Shown piece by piece: positions 27,109 to 35,036 of a stretch of DNA of 64,000 nucleotides. Within the stretch, counting starts at the first letter, position 1. The number at the start of each line of letters is the position of its first letter. The notes under the pieces were generated by a model. It made no database searches. It saw only the letters and a program-made list of their open reading frames with translations, and had not been told where the DNA came from. Source of the DNA: Hathewaya limosa (GTDB lineage Bacteria > Bacillota > Clostridia > Clostridiales > Clostridiaceae); NCBI RefSeq assembly GCF_030815255.1, contig NZ_JAUSWN010000005.1, positions 66,065 to 130,064 of the forward strand, given 5' to 3'. The position numbers were made by a program, and so were the translations under genes.

Positions 27109-27224
27109 TTATTATTTCATAGTGGAGGAAAATATAAAAAACTAACGACTAAAAAGTTAGGCGAAGCAACGCTTGCGGAATTCCGGAAGCCACTAATAAT
27201 ATCCTTAAAAAAGGAGGAATACAT

Positions 27225-28496
27225 ATGCCTAGAAAACCTACTAAAAAAGTATTGTTTGGTATTCAAAAACAGCAACTTAAACATTTAACTGCTAATGAAT
27301 ATAAGGTTCTTAGAGAATTATGTGTATTAACTAAAAATATATACAACGTAGCTTTATATAATGTTAGACAATATTATTTTACTGAAAAAAGTTTTTTAGG
27401 TTACAATAGCAACTATCAGCTTTGTAAGTACAATAAGAATTATCAAATGCTTAATAGTAATTCAGCTCAAAAAATTATGAAAATTGTTGATAGAACCTTT
27501 AAGTCTTTTTTTGCATTAATTCAAATGGCTAAAAAAGGTGAATACCAATATAAAGATATCAAATTACCTAAGTATATACCCAAAAATGGATTCTTTAATT
27601 TAATATTTGGTGAGTTTAATACTTCTAAAAATAGGTTTACTGTACCTATGTCTCCTGCTTTCAAAAGATTATATGGAAAAGTTGAGATTAATATACCGTC
27701 TAATTTAAAAGACAAGAAGATTAAAGAGGTTAGAATACTACCTAAAGGTAATGATGCAAGGTTCTTTGAAATTCAATGGATTTATGAAATTCAAGAATTC
27801 AAAGGAAATTTAGATAAAAGCAATATACTTGCCATTGATTTAGGTATAGATAACTTATGCACTTGCATTACCAATAGTGGTAAGGCTTTTATAATTGATG
27901 GTAAAAAACTAAAATCAATAAATCAATGGGCTAATAAAGAAAATATAAGAGTTCAAGGTATAAAAGATAAGCAAAAGATTGAGAAGACTACTAAAACTCA
28001 AAGAAAACTATGGAGTAAAAGGCAAAATAAAGTTAATGACTATCTAAATAAAACTGTAAAAACTATTATAAATTATTGTATAAGTAACAATATAGGTACT
28101 ATTGTTGTTGGATACAATCCTACTATTCAAAGAAAAGTTAATTTAGGTAAGATTAATAATCAAAACTTTGTTAATATTCCAATAGGTATTATAAGGGAAA
28201 AACTAAATTATCAATGTCAAAGATATAATATAAACTTAATAGAACAGGAAGAAAGTTATACGTCAAAAGCTGATTTTTTAGCTAATGACAGTATGCCTAT
28301 TTATAATGCTTTTGATAAAAAGGTTTATATTTTTAGTGGTAAAAGAATATCAAGAGGGCAATATAAATCATCAACAGGGGTTATATTAAATGCAGATATT
28401 AATGCTTCTCTTAATATAATGAGAAAAACCAATACAACCGATATTGATTTAATTTACAAAGAATACTTAAATCCAATAAGAATTAAAATAGCTTAA
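27225..28496 (+). CDS. tnpB: TnpB-type RNA-guided nuclease with rearranged RuvC site and no zinc finger
   Basis: This is a 423-residue TnpB with RBS AAAGGAGG. RuvC-I is LAIDLGIDNLCTCI (D205). At the usual RuvC-II place the sequence is TIVVGYNPTIQRK, with glycine (G296) where the catalytic Glu normally sits. An acidic cluster comes later at EQEESYTSKADF (E340, E342, E343), and RuvC-III is LNADINASLNI (D391). The CxxC pairs of the TnpB zinc finger, normally between RuvC-II and III, are absent (SGKRISRGQYKSSTG instead). TnpB variants with a displaced catalytic glutamate are known, so the enzyme may still be active. Confidence 0.9.
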   Translation: MPRKPTKKVLFGIQKQQLKHLTANEYKVLRELCVLTKNIYNVALYNVRQYYFTEKSFLGYNSNYQLCKYNKNYQMLNSNSAQKIMKIVDRTFKSFFALIQMAKKGEYQYKDIKLPKYIPKNGFFNLIFGEFNTSKNRFTVPMSPAFKRLYGKVEINIPSNLKDKKIKEVRILPKGNDARFFEIQWIYEIQEFKGNLDKSNILAIDLGIDNLCTCITNSGKAFIIDGKKLKSINQWANKENIRVQGIKDKQKIEKTTKTQRKLWSKRQNKVNDYLNKTVKTIINYCISNNIGTIVVGYNPTIQRKVNLGKINNQNFVNIPIGIIREKLNYQCQRYNINLIEQEESYTSKADFLANDSMPIYNAFDKKVYIFSGKRISRGQYKSSTGVILNADINASLNIMRKTNTTDIDLIYKEYLNPIRIKIA

Positions 28497-28645
28497 ATGT
28501 AAACTGATAGTAGAAATACTTACAGTATAGGGCGTACTTGGACACGCTGAAAGGAATAAGGTTTCCTAATTATTTAGGTTTACAATAATAACAAACTTCC
28601 TTATAAAAAAGAATCTCTAACCTTAATGTAGGGAGGTGGGGAGGG
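28497..28645 (+). ncRNA. Candidate omega RNA (reRNA) at the tnpB 3' end
   Basis: TnpB proteins use a guide RNA made from the 3' end of their element. Directly after tnpB the sequence shows a closing pair, GTAAAC (28500) with GTTTAC (28581), inner hairpins, and a final segment AATCTCTAACCTTAATGTAG followed by GGAGGTGGGGAGGG. That segment resembles the scaffold end of clostridial omega RNAs. The guide would begin around 28645. Structure was judged by eye. Confidence 0.45.
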
Positions 28646-28731
28646 TTCAAAAGAATAAAACTAATTAAACAACACATTTATTAGTAGAAGATAGGATTTT
28701 AATATAATGAAAGTAGGTAGAAGTATATAGG

Positions 28732-30051
28732 ATGTTTCATAGTAAATTAAGAAACTGTTGCAAGGAATCTTTATTATGTAAAAAGAGTACTAAATTAAGG
28801 GTTGTTATATATTTGATTTTAGTAGTGATATCAATAGAAATTTCTTATTTTAAAATTTCTTCAGCTATTCAAAGAGATATAGGTGAAAAAGCCATACTTG
28901 TTGTAGAAGATTTGACCAAATGTATCACTATAGATGAAAAGGAAATTAACCGATTACTTTCTTTAGATTTAAATCAACTAATAAAAGATAATATAAATCT
29001 AAAATTTGAAAATAAAGCAAGAGATTTAATGAAATATTTAGATATAAAATATATTTATGTTATATCTGCAATACCTGATTCACAAGTAAGATATACGGTG
29101 GAGAAAGGCGAAGAAAATTTATATAATAAACCAGAAGGAACACCCTTAAATGCTGTTTATTTACTAGATGCTGTAATAAGTGATATTGAAAGAAATAAGG
29201 ATATGACTGATGGAAAGTATTCAAAAAAAGATAGATATACTGTCATTGATAATGAATATACTAAGGTTTATAAGAATAAAAAACCAACATACTTTTTGAA
29301 TAAAGATAAATGGGGAGAATATTTGACGGCGTATGTTCCGTTTTATGATACTAGTGGAAAGTTTATAGGGGTTATGGGAGTTGATATTTATCTTAAACGA
29401 TATCTAAGAGTACTAAATAATAACATGTTTAGTGTGGTTGGAATTAGTATAATTAACATTATCATTATTATAATTGCAATAATTGAAATAATTAAACTAA
29501 GAAACGAAAATTACTCTGTTAATAAGAAAGTAGAAAAACTGTCAGTATGTTCGCTAACTTATGTATTAAATAGAGGAAGTTTCATGGAGAAATTTAAAGA
29601 TGAGTTTGATAATAGTAAGAAACAGAAGGGACATTTAGCTATAATATTCATAGATGTGGATTATTTTAAAGAATACAATGATAATTATGGACATATTGCA
29701 GGGGATAAAGTCTTGATAAAAGTAGGTGAAAGTGTAACTAGAGTAATAAATAAATACTCGGGAATTGTGGGAAGGTATGGGGGAGATGAATTTATTGTAC
29801 TCTTAAGTGAGGTAGAGGCTTCGGAAACGGAAGCTGTGGCTACAGAAATTTCAAAAGAAATAAATAAGCTAAAAATAAAAAATGAATACTCTCCAATTAG
29901 CAAATATCAAACAGTTAGTATTGGTGTTGCTAGTATTATTCCGACTAAAGAAACAATAGAAGATTTAATAAGTTATGCAGATAAAGCATTGTACAAAGCT
30001 AAAAGAGAGGGAAGAAACCGTACATGTGTATGGATAGAAGACTTTAAATAG
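28732..30051 (+). CDS. Membrane diguanylate cyclase with Cache-like sensor
   Basis: This 439-residue protein starts at ATG 28732 with AGGTAGAAG upstream. Membrane helices at ~20-40 and ~230-255 enclose an extracellular Cache-like domain (KYIYVISAIPDSQVRYTVEK, YLTAYVPFYDTSGKFIGVMG VDIYL). The cytoplasmic GGDEF domain has the intact loop RYGGDEFIVLL and DVDYFKEYNDNYGHIAGDK. No RxxD inhibitory site is visible ahead of the loop. It should make c-di-GMP in response to an outside signal and opposes the EAL protein at 24922. An IS605-type element sits just upstream and may supply or disturb its promoter. Confidence 0.93.
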   Translation: MFHSKLRNCCKESLLCKKSTKLRVVIYLILVVISIEISYFKISSAIQRDIGEKAILVVEDLTKCITIDEKEINRLLSLDLNQLIKDNINLKFENKARDLMKYLDIKYIYVISAIPDSQVRYTVEKGEENLYNKPEGTPLNAVYLLDAVISDIERNKDMTDGKYSKKDRYTVIDNEYTKVYKNKKPTYFLNKDKWGEYLTAYVPFYDTSGKFIGVMGVDIYLKRYLRVLNNNMFSVVGISIINIIIIIIAIIEIIKLRNENYSVNKKVEKLSVCSLTYVLNRGSFMEKFKDEFDNSKKQKGHLAIIFIDVDYFKEYNDNYGHIAGDKVLIKVGESVTRVINKYSGIVGRYGGDEFIVLLSEVEASETEAVATEISKEINKLKIKNEYSPISKYQTVSIGVASIIPTKETIEDLISYADKALYKAKREGRNRTCVWIEDFK

Positions 30052-30090
30052 ATAATAATAACAATTATAAATAATAGAAATAATTTAATG

Positions 30091-30124
30091 GAGTCACATA
30101 GTTTTTATGTGGCTCTTCTTTTTT
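30091..30124 (+). terminator. Terminator of the diguanylate cyclase gene
   Basis: GAGTCACATA (30091-30100) pairs with TATGTGGCTC (one G-U) ending at 30114, followed by TTCTTTTTTGGG. Confidence 0.8.
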
Positions 30125-30190
30125 GGGTAAAAGGTAGGCATAAGGGATGGACAATATTTCAACAAATAAAAGACAATAAGAATTTATTAG

Positions 30191-30218
30191 AGGGGAGCCA
30201 TAGAGCTTCCTTATTTTT
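30191..30218 (+). terminator. Terminator-like hairpin just before sigma-like gene 1
   Basis: AGGGGAGC (30191-30198) pairs with GCTTCCTT (30205-30212, two G-U), followed by ATTTTTG. Its position immediately before the RBS of the sigma-like gene suggests an attenuator; the second sigma-like gene has the same arrangement. Confidence 0.5.
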
Positions 30219-30235
30219 GTGGAAGGAGTAGAAAA

Positions 30236-30646
30236 ATGTCTGAAAAAATAAATGAAAACAATAATTATGAAAAAGTGATGGAGTTCATGAAGGAAGAAGA
30301 AAGAAAGGAAAAAAATCATAATAGGAGATATTACAGACATAACATTTCACTTGAGTATCTACAAAAACAAAATGTACCCGTAGAATTCCAATATTTAAAA
30401 AGTGGGTTTGGCTATGAAAAGGAATTTGATGAGCCATTAGATTTTATTGACTTAATTAAAAATCCAGAGTTAGCAAAAGCCTTAAAAATTTTAAAACAAT
30501 TAGATATAAGAGTTATTGAACTTAAGTATAGATTAGGATTTTCACTATACGAAATTTCTTTGAAATTAGGAATAAAATATGATGCAACTAAAAAAATACA
30601 TATAAGAGCTTTAGCAAAGCTTAAAAAATTTTTAGATAAAACTTAA
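30236..30646 (+). CDS. Sigma-70 region-4-like regulator, copy 1
   Basis: This is a 136-residue protein with RBS GGAAGGAG. A charged N-terminal helix (VMEFMKEEERKEKNHN) leads to the motif RRYYRHNISLEYLQKQNVPV. After that comes a core helix and a C-terminal HTH of sigma region-4 type (LDIRVIELKYRLGFSLYEIS LKLGIKYDATKKIHIRALAKLK). The length and layout match small sigma-like regulators of firmicute mobile elements. It is paralogous to 31705-32115. The promoter-like motif GGCTATATAATAAG lies 40 bp after its stop and is a plausible target. Confidence 0.75.
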   Translation: MSEKINENNNYEKVMEFMKEEERKEKNHNRRYYRHNISLEYLQKQNVPVEFQYLKSGFGYEKEFDEPLDFIDLIKNPELAKALKILKQLDIRVIELKYRLGFSLYEISLKLGIKYDATKKIHIRALAKLKKFLDKT

Positions 30647-30685
30647 AAAATTTTAAAATATTTGTCCCTTTTTTTGTTCTCGCGT

Positions 30686-30743
30686 GGCTATATAATAAGC
30701 AGGTAATTTAGTTAGTTTTATTGTTCTTTGAAAACTTAATATA
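30686..30743 (+). promoter_or_regulatory. Cassette 1 promoter-like motif plus boxA-like element
   Basis: GGCTATATAATAAG (30686-30699) recurs after the second sigma-like gene. TTCTTTGAAAACTTAATATA (30724-30743) resembles the boxA antitermination signal of firmicute rRNA leaders and also recurs, 24 bp from the first motif here and 25 bp in the second cassette. No standard -35 is spaced for the TATAAT, which would fit a dedicated sigma factor. Confidence 0.55.
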
Positions 30744-30827
30744 GAAAAATATTACTATGTAGCTTCAATAACCTAAAAGAAACATTACTAGACTTATATA
30801 ACATTTAAAATGTTAAAAAAATAACAT

Positions 30828-30921
30828 AAACTGTCTTAAAACAGAAAGAAAACACAATATATTGATTATTATTATATTGAAAATCAACATATTGTGTATA
30901 AAGTTCATTTTAAGACAGTTT
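30828..30921 (+). ncRNA. Long leader hairpin before the ArpU-like gene
   Basis: AAACTGTCTTAAAA (30828-30841) pairs perfectly with TTTTAAGACAGTTT (30908-30921). Inside, ACACAATATATTGATT (30852-30867) pairs with AATCAACATATTGTGT (30882-30897), with one G-U in RNA. The ~94-nt hairpin lies 32 bp before the start codon at 30954. It ends in TTTTTAT, so it might also terminate. The 307-bp gap holds this and the cassette-1 promoter. Confidence 0.65.
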
Positions 30922-30953
30922 TTATATAAAAATAAAATGCAAGGAGGAATAAA

Positions 30954-31454
30954 ATGACTAAGAAATTAGAGGATTTAATAAAAATACCAACAGAGATTAA
31001 GGATAATAAAAAGCACTTTTATCATAATACAAAGATTTTATTAAAAATGTATCCAAAAGTATTATGGAAGATAAATAATGAGCTTGATGATATTTATGAA
31101 GAATGTTCACAATGTACAACCTTATCATTAAAAGAATTTATAGATATTTTGGATGAAGATATAAATAAATCAAGGTTAGAAGAACGTCTTAAAAATATAA
31201 TTTATAGTAATTCCATTGTTAAGGTTATTGATAGAGCTATGGAAATTTTGAAGAGCTATCCATCAAATGGAGAAATTTATTATGAATTATTAAAACATTC
31301 ATTTATGGCAGTAAATAAACCTGGAGAATCTAATTTATTAGAACAATTTTCTATGTCTAGGAGCACTTATTTTAGAATGAAAAGAGAAGCTATTAATTTA
31401 TTAGGAATAATTTTATGGGGATATGAATTACCAAGAATTATTAATATGATTTAA
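30954..31454 (+). CDS. ArpU/DUF1492-like phage-type transcription regulator
   Basis: This is a 166-residue protein with RBS AAGGAGG. I recognise only the C-terminal part: NGEIYYELLKHSFMAVNKPG, then LLEQFSMSRSTYFRMKREAI NLLGIILWGYE. This resembles the sigma-like HTH of ArpU-type late-gene regulators of gram-positive phages (S-STYYR-K-EAI-LLS--LWG). The N-terminal half is helical and unassigned. Its place between two sigma-like genes, behind a large hairpin, suggests a step in an ICE regulatory cascade. Confidence 0.6.
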   Translation: MTKKLEDLIKIPTEIKDNKKHFYHNTKILLKMYPKVLWKINNELDDIYEECSQCTTLSLKEFIDILDEDINKSRLEERLKNIIYSNSIVKVIDRAMEILKSYPSNGEIYYELLKHSFMAVNKPGESNLLEQFSMSRSTYFRMKREAINLLGIILWGYELPRIINMI

Positions 31455-31562
31455 TAATATTTCAATTCTAAAATATTGAGACTAAATAGGCACTATCTTG
31501 GTACGGACACTACACTTTAATACTGTTAACATATATACAATAGGAATATTATGGAGTCTTGA

Positions 31563-31604
31563 AAGTCCTGAAATGCTAATTAAAGCATGGAAGGGCTTTT
31601 TTTA
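31563..31604 (+). terminator. Terminator after the ArpU-like gene
   Basis: AAGTCCT (31563-31569) pairs with AGGGCTT (31592-31598); ATGCT/AGCAT pair inside; TTTTTT follows. Confidence 0.75.
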
Positions 31605-31639
31605 TGCCATAAATTTCTAAACTCAATATAAATAATCTC

Positions 31640-31675
31640 AAAAAGAGTCGTGCGATTTTTCGTACGGCTCTTTTT
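31640..31675 (+). terminator. Strong terminator-like hairpin just before sigma-like gene 2
   Basis: AAAAAGAGTCGTGCGA (31640-31655) pairs with TCGTACGGCTCTTTTT (31660-31675, two G-U). It ends 10 bp before the RBS region of the sigma-like gene, so it either ends upstream transcription or attenuates this gene. Confidence 0.75.
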
Positions 31676-31704
31676 GGGGTTTAAGAAGGAAGGAGTAGTT
31701 AATA

Positions 31705-32115
31705 GTGTTAAATGAAGAAAAAGAAGAAAAGTTTTTAGAGATTGAGATGGTTATTGAAGAAGAGTTAAAGAAAGAAAAAAACAATGAAAGGAGGTATTAC
31801 AGACATAATATTTCTCTTGAATATTTAGAAAATCTTAATGTGCCAGTAGGGATTTTTTGTGAAAAAGATAGTACAAGCTTTAATAAAGAAATGGAAGCTT
31901 TATTTGACTTTATAGATTTAATAAGCAATGAAAGATTGTTACAGGTTTTAAAAAAAATAAATGAGTCAGATTTTAAATTATTAGAACTTAGGTACAGATA
32001 TGGTTTTTCTCTAAATGAAATAGCAATAAAGCTACAAATTAAAAATACTACTGCGAGGCAAAGGCATATAAGAGTTTTAGCAAAGTTAAAATCAATGATT
32101 GAAAAAAATATATAA
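31705..32115 (+). CDS. Sigma-70 region-4-like regulator, copy 2
   Basis: This 136-residue protein starts at GTG 31705, nine bases after AAGGAAGGAG. It shares RRYYRHNISLEYLENLNVPV with copy 1 and has the same C-terminal HTH (LLELRYRYGFSLNEIAIKLQ, then RQRHIRVLAKLKSMI). Similarity extends over the whole length, including the acidic leader, so the two arose by duplication but have diverged widely in the middle. The second promoter-like motif, GGCTATATAGTGAG, begins 38 bp after its stop. It probably drives, directly or not, the structured leader and helicase gene that follow. Confidence 0.75.
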   Translation: MLNEEKEEKFLEIEMVIEEELKKEKNNERRYYRHNISLEYLENLNVPVGIFCEKDSTSFNKEMEALFDFIDLISNERLLQVLKKINESDFKLLELRYRYGFSLNEIAIKLQIKNTTARQRHIRVLAKLKSMIEKNI

Positions 32116-32153
32116 ATATTTCTTTAAAAATGTAACATTTAAGCTTATTCCAA

Positions 32154-32212
32154 GGCTATATAGTGAGGGCATTTTTATAAGTGCTTCAAAAGCTCCTTGA
32201 AAACTTAATATA
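32154..32212 (+). promoter_or_regulatory. Cassette 2 promoter-like motif plus boxA-like element
   Basis: GGCTATATAGTGAG (32154-32167) and CTCCTTGAAAACTTAATATA (32193-32212) repeat the motifs and spacing of cassette 1 (25 versus 24 bp). They lie in the same place relative to the sigma-like gene. Confidence 0.55.
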
Positions 32213-32640
32213 CGGTATATCAGGAGAACTACCTTTGCTACTAGAAATGGTAAGCAACAGAAGCAGAGCGCCATGAACATTATGTATGCGAGCGATTAAA
32301 ACTGGCTTTAAATAGTCTGTGGAAAGACTAATTGCGATGATAAGCAAAGGGATAAATAATGATACTTCTGCCTTGAACGCTTATCGGCATTGGGCAGCCC
32401 ACAAGGAATGATGGGATAACGCTCATTTGGCTTGAGAACTTATAGCCATGTTAGCTTATATGATGTTTTTCTAAAAACAACTTGATATATCCCCTTAAGT
32501 TGTATCAGGGAGGTTGAGAACAAATATGATACAAAAAATTACTGTTTAAGCAACTTGCTTGACAGCAGAAACTATGCGGTGGAGTTTGAATATTTAATAT
32601 CCACCGTATTCTTGTGCTGTCAGGTATTGTACATATAATA
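32205..32640 (+). ncRNA. Candidate large structured leader RNA upstream of the helicase gene
   Basis: This 540-bp gap is less AT-rich than its neighbours and full of nested complementarity. GGTATATCAGG (32214-32224) can pair with CTTGATATATCC (32481-32492), closing the domain. Inside are TAGTCT/AGACTA (32313-32330), GCGATTA/TAATTGC, GATAAGC/GCTTATC (32339 and 32379), TGGG/CCCA near 32391 and GGCT/AGCC around the T-loop-like GAGAACTTA. ACAACTT (32478) pairs with AAGTTGT (32497), which would compete with the closing stem. A strong nested hairpin, TGACAGCA/TGCTGTCA with GCGGTGGA/TCCACCG, spans 32560-32622, just before the RBS. I cannot match it to a named RNA family. Confidence 0.6.
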
Positions 32641-32655
32641 TGAGGAGAGAAGATT

Positions 32656-34962
32656 ATGTATGATATAAAAATAGTAGATGAATTTAATTTAAAAAAGTAC
32701 ATTGAAAATCATAGAATTAAGGGAATATATAAATATCTTTTTACTTTTGATAAAAGCTATATTTTTATTATGAAAGAAAATAAAAATATCAATACTTATT
32801 ATGTAATTTCTAGTATAAGCAATGTTATGGTATCTATTTTAAGAAGCAAAAATGAGTATTCAGATAGTATAAGAAATAAGCTCATAGAAAAATTTATTAA
32901 TACACCTTATTATGAAATGACTCTTAAAGATGATCCACAGGACATGATTGAATTTATTTTTACAAAGCTTATGGCTGAAAATGGGTTTAAGGTTAGAAAA
33001 AATCAAATAGAACTTTCTAAAGTAATGTATAAAGGTATTAAAAAGAATCATATTGAAATTTGTGAAGCAGCAGTAGGAATAGGTAAGACTTATGCTTATA
33101 TAGTGGCTAGTATTGTATATGTTCTTTATGAAAGACATAGAAGAATTAAATCAGGATTGTATACAGCTTTAAATAATAAAGAGATAGCAATTCCTTGTGT
33201 TATTTCAACATCCAGTATTGAATTGCAAAAAGCTATTGTAACAACATATGTACCTATATTATCTAATATTTTAAAGAAGAATAAGATTATAAAGAACAAT
33301 TTAAGCGCAGTTTTAAGAAAGGGTAAGGAGCATTATCTTTGTGTTAATAGATACAATAGATTAATAAATTATATAAGAAATAGTGAAAAAGCTGTGGACA
33401 AAGAGTTATTGATAAAGTTAAATGAACTTGGAATTCTACATAATGGAATTGACTTAGATAAATATAAGGGGTTGAAGAATCATGTTATTCAAAAGATTAA
33501 TGTTCCTAAAGGTTGTGGCAGTTCTTGCCCCCACTTTAATGAATGCAAGTATATAAAGTACATGGATTATCTTAAATCCTCAAAACATGATTTTCAAGTA
33601 TGTAATCATAACTACTATTTGGCTGATTCAGTTAAACGATCATTAGGTAAAAGAACTCTTATTCCAGAACACTTTGTAGCAGTTATTGACGAAGCTCATA
33701 AATTGCCTGAGGCAGCTCTTCAAATACTTGGAGAAAGCTTTGGAAGTGAGGATATAACTGTAATGAGTAACATTTTAAATAGTAGTTTAAAAGGTAATAA
33801 GACATATTTGAAAAAAGCTAAAGAAAAATTACAACAGCTAAGCACTTTAAGAAATAAGTTTTTTAATAGTTTAATATCTAAAATAAATATAGATATGATA
33901 GGAGAAGAAGAGTCAAAAATAAATATAGAAATAGAAAGGTATGAAAAAAATATACTTTACAATATGTACAAAAACATTATTAATATTAAAAGGTATTGTG
34001 AAGAAGATATTTCTAAAGGAAGAAGTTTGGAAATTATGATTGAAGAAATTGAGAAAAAAATTAAAGTTTTTATGAATACAAATAAAATCACTTGTTGGCT
34101 TGAAAATCCTAAAAGTAAGAAATTAATTAGTCTTTGCGGTACACCTATAGACATAGAAGAGCAGCTCAATAAAATATTATGGAAAAATGGTATTCCTAAA
34201 ATATTGACTTCAGCCACATTATCTGACGACAGAGGTTTTAAATATTATAAAAGTAAAGTTGGAATAGATAAGGTAAGCAAAAATTATTTGGGGGAAATTA
34301 GTTTACATTCATCCTTTGATTATAGAAGTAATACCTTGTTATATATCAGTGAAAATATTCCTTTTCCCAATAAACAAAGTGAGGAATATATTAAAGTCTT
34401 AGCAGACGAAATAATAAAAATAGTGGAAGCTACTTTTGGACATGCAGTAATTCTATTTACTTCATATTCTTTAATGTCTAAAGTATATGAAGTAGCACGT
34501 CATAAAATAAATTATACAGTTATGAAAATGGATAAAAGTGAAAAAAACATAGTAGAAAAATTTAAAAATAGTAGAAACGGAGTTTTATTTGCTACAGGCT
34601 CCTTTTGGGAAGGGGTAGATTGCCCTGGGGATATTCTTTCATCACTTATAATAGTAAATCTGCCATTTCCAACACCGACACCAATTCTTGATTATAAGAA
34701 AAAACAATATGAAGAGCTAAGCCAATTTATTGAGCAGATTATATTTCCAGAGATGCTTATTAAACTAAAGCAAGGTATGGGAAGACTTATAAGATGTGAA
34801 ACAGACACAGGGCTTATTGCTATTTTAGATTTTAGAATAAGTAAGAAAGGTAAGTATCGAAAAAGACTACTTGAAGCTCTTAAAGAATATAGAGTAACAG
34901 ATTCTATTCATGATGTTGGAAGATTTTTCAGAAAAGTTAAAAAAGAAGAATATTTTTTATAG
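32656..34962 (+). CDS. DinG/XPD-type superfamily 2 helicase
   Basis: This is a 768-residue protein with RBS GAGGAGAG. After an unassigned ~110-residue N-terminus come Walker A EAAVGIGKTYAYIVAS and a cysteine set between motifs I and II (GCGSSCPHFNEC, then CNHNYY) able to hold a 4Fe-4S cluster. Then follow the DEAH box AVIDEAHKLPEAA, motif ILTSATLSDD, GSFWEGVDCPGDIL and GMGRLIRCETDTG. This is the DinG/Rad3 family of 5'-3' DNA helicases. On an ICE it could help strand unwinding during transfer or clear R-loops. It is preceded by the structured leader and ends in its own terminator. Confidence 0.92.
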   Translation: MYDIKIVDEFNLKKYIENHRIKGIYKYLFTFDKSYIFIMKENKNINTYYVISSISNVMVSILRSKNEYSDSIRNKLIEKFINTPYYEMTLKDDPQDMIEFIFTKLMAENGFKVRKNQIELSKVMYKGIKKNHIEICEAAVGIGKTYAYIVASIVYVLYERHRRIKSGLYTALNNKEIAIPCVISTSSIELQKAIVTTYVPILSNILKKNKIIKNNLSAVLRKGKEHYLCVNRYNRLINYIRNSEKAVDKELLIKLNELGILHNGIDLDKYKGLKNHVIQKINVPKGCGSSCPHFNECKYIKYMDYLKSSKHDFQVCNHNYYLADSVKRSLGKRTLIPEHFVAVIDEAHKLPEAALQILGESFGSEDITVMSNILNSSLKGNKTYLKKAKEKLQQLSTLRNKFFNSLISKINIDMIGEEESKINIEIERYEKNILYNMYKNIINIKRYCEEDISKGRSLEIMIEEIEKKIKVFMNTNKITCWLENPKSKKLISLCGTPIDIEEQLNKILWKNGIPKILTSATLSDDRGFKYYKSKVGIDKVSKNYLGEISLHSSFDYRSNTLLYISENIPFPNKQSEEYIKVLADEIIKIVEATFGHAVILFTSYSLMSKVYEVARHKINYTVMKMDKSEKNIVEKFKNSRNGVLFATGSFWEGVDCPGDILSSLIIVNLPFPTPTPILDYKKKQYEELSQFIEQIIFPEMLIKLKQGMGRLIRCETDTGLIAILDFRISKKGKYRKRLLEALKEYRVTDSIHDVGRFFRKVKKEEYFL

Positions 34963-34969
34963 CAATATA

Positions 34970-34999
34970 AAGCAGTTACAGAGGTAGCTGCTTATTTTT
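34970..34999 (+). terminator. Terminator of the helicase gene
   Basis: AAGCAGTTAC (34970-34979) pairs with GTAGCTGCTT (34984-34993, one G-U), followed by ATTTTT. Confidence 0.8.
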
Positions 35000-35036
35000 G
35001 CTTGTTATTAAAAAGAAGTTAGGGGGAGATTTCTTA

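Larger units (their letters stand above)
27118..28645 (+). mobile_element. IS605-type tnpB-only element, approximate ends
   Basis: A tnpB gene is flanked by a hairpin-rich 5' leader (27145-27200, with AGCAACGCTTGCGGAATTCC) and a structured 3' tail ending near GGGGAGGGTTC at about 28645. No tnpA transposase gene is present, so the unit cannot move by itself. Ends are estimated from structure, not from a target duplication, since this family makes none. Confidence 0.55.

Noticed and set aside
27130..27185. ACGACTA and AATTCCGGAA before tnpB resemble group I intron core elements, as in clostridial IStrons
   Set aside because: No matching P/Q and S elements with the needed P7 pairing (TAGTC) could be found, so a group I intron is not supported.
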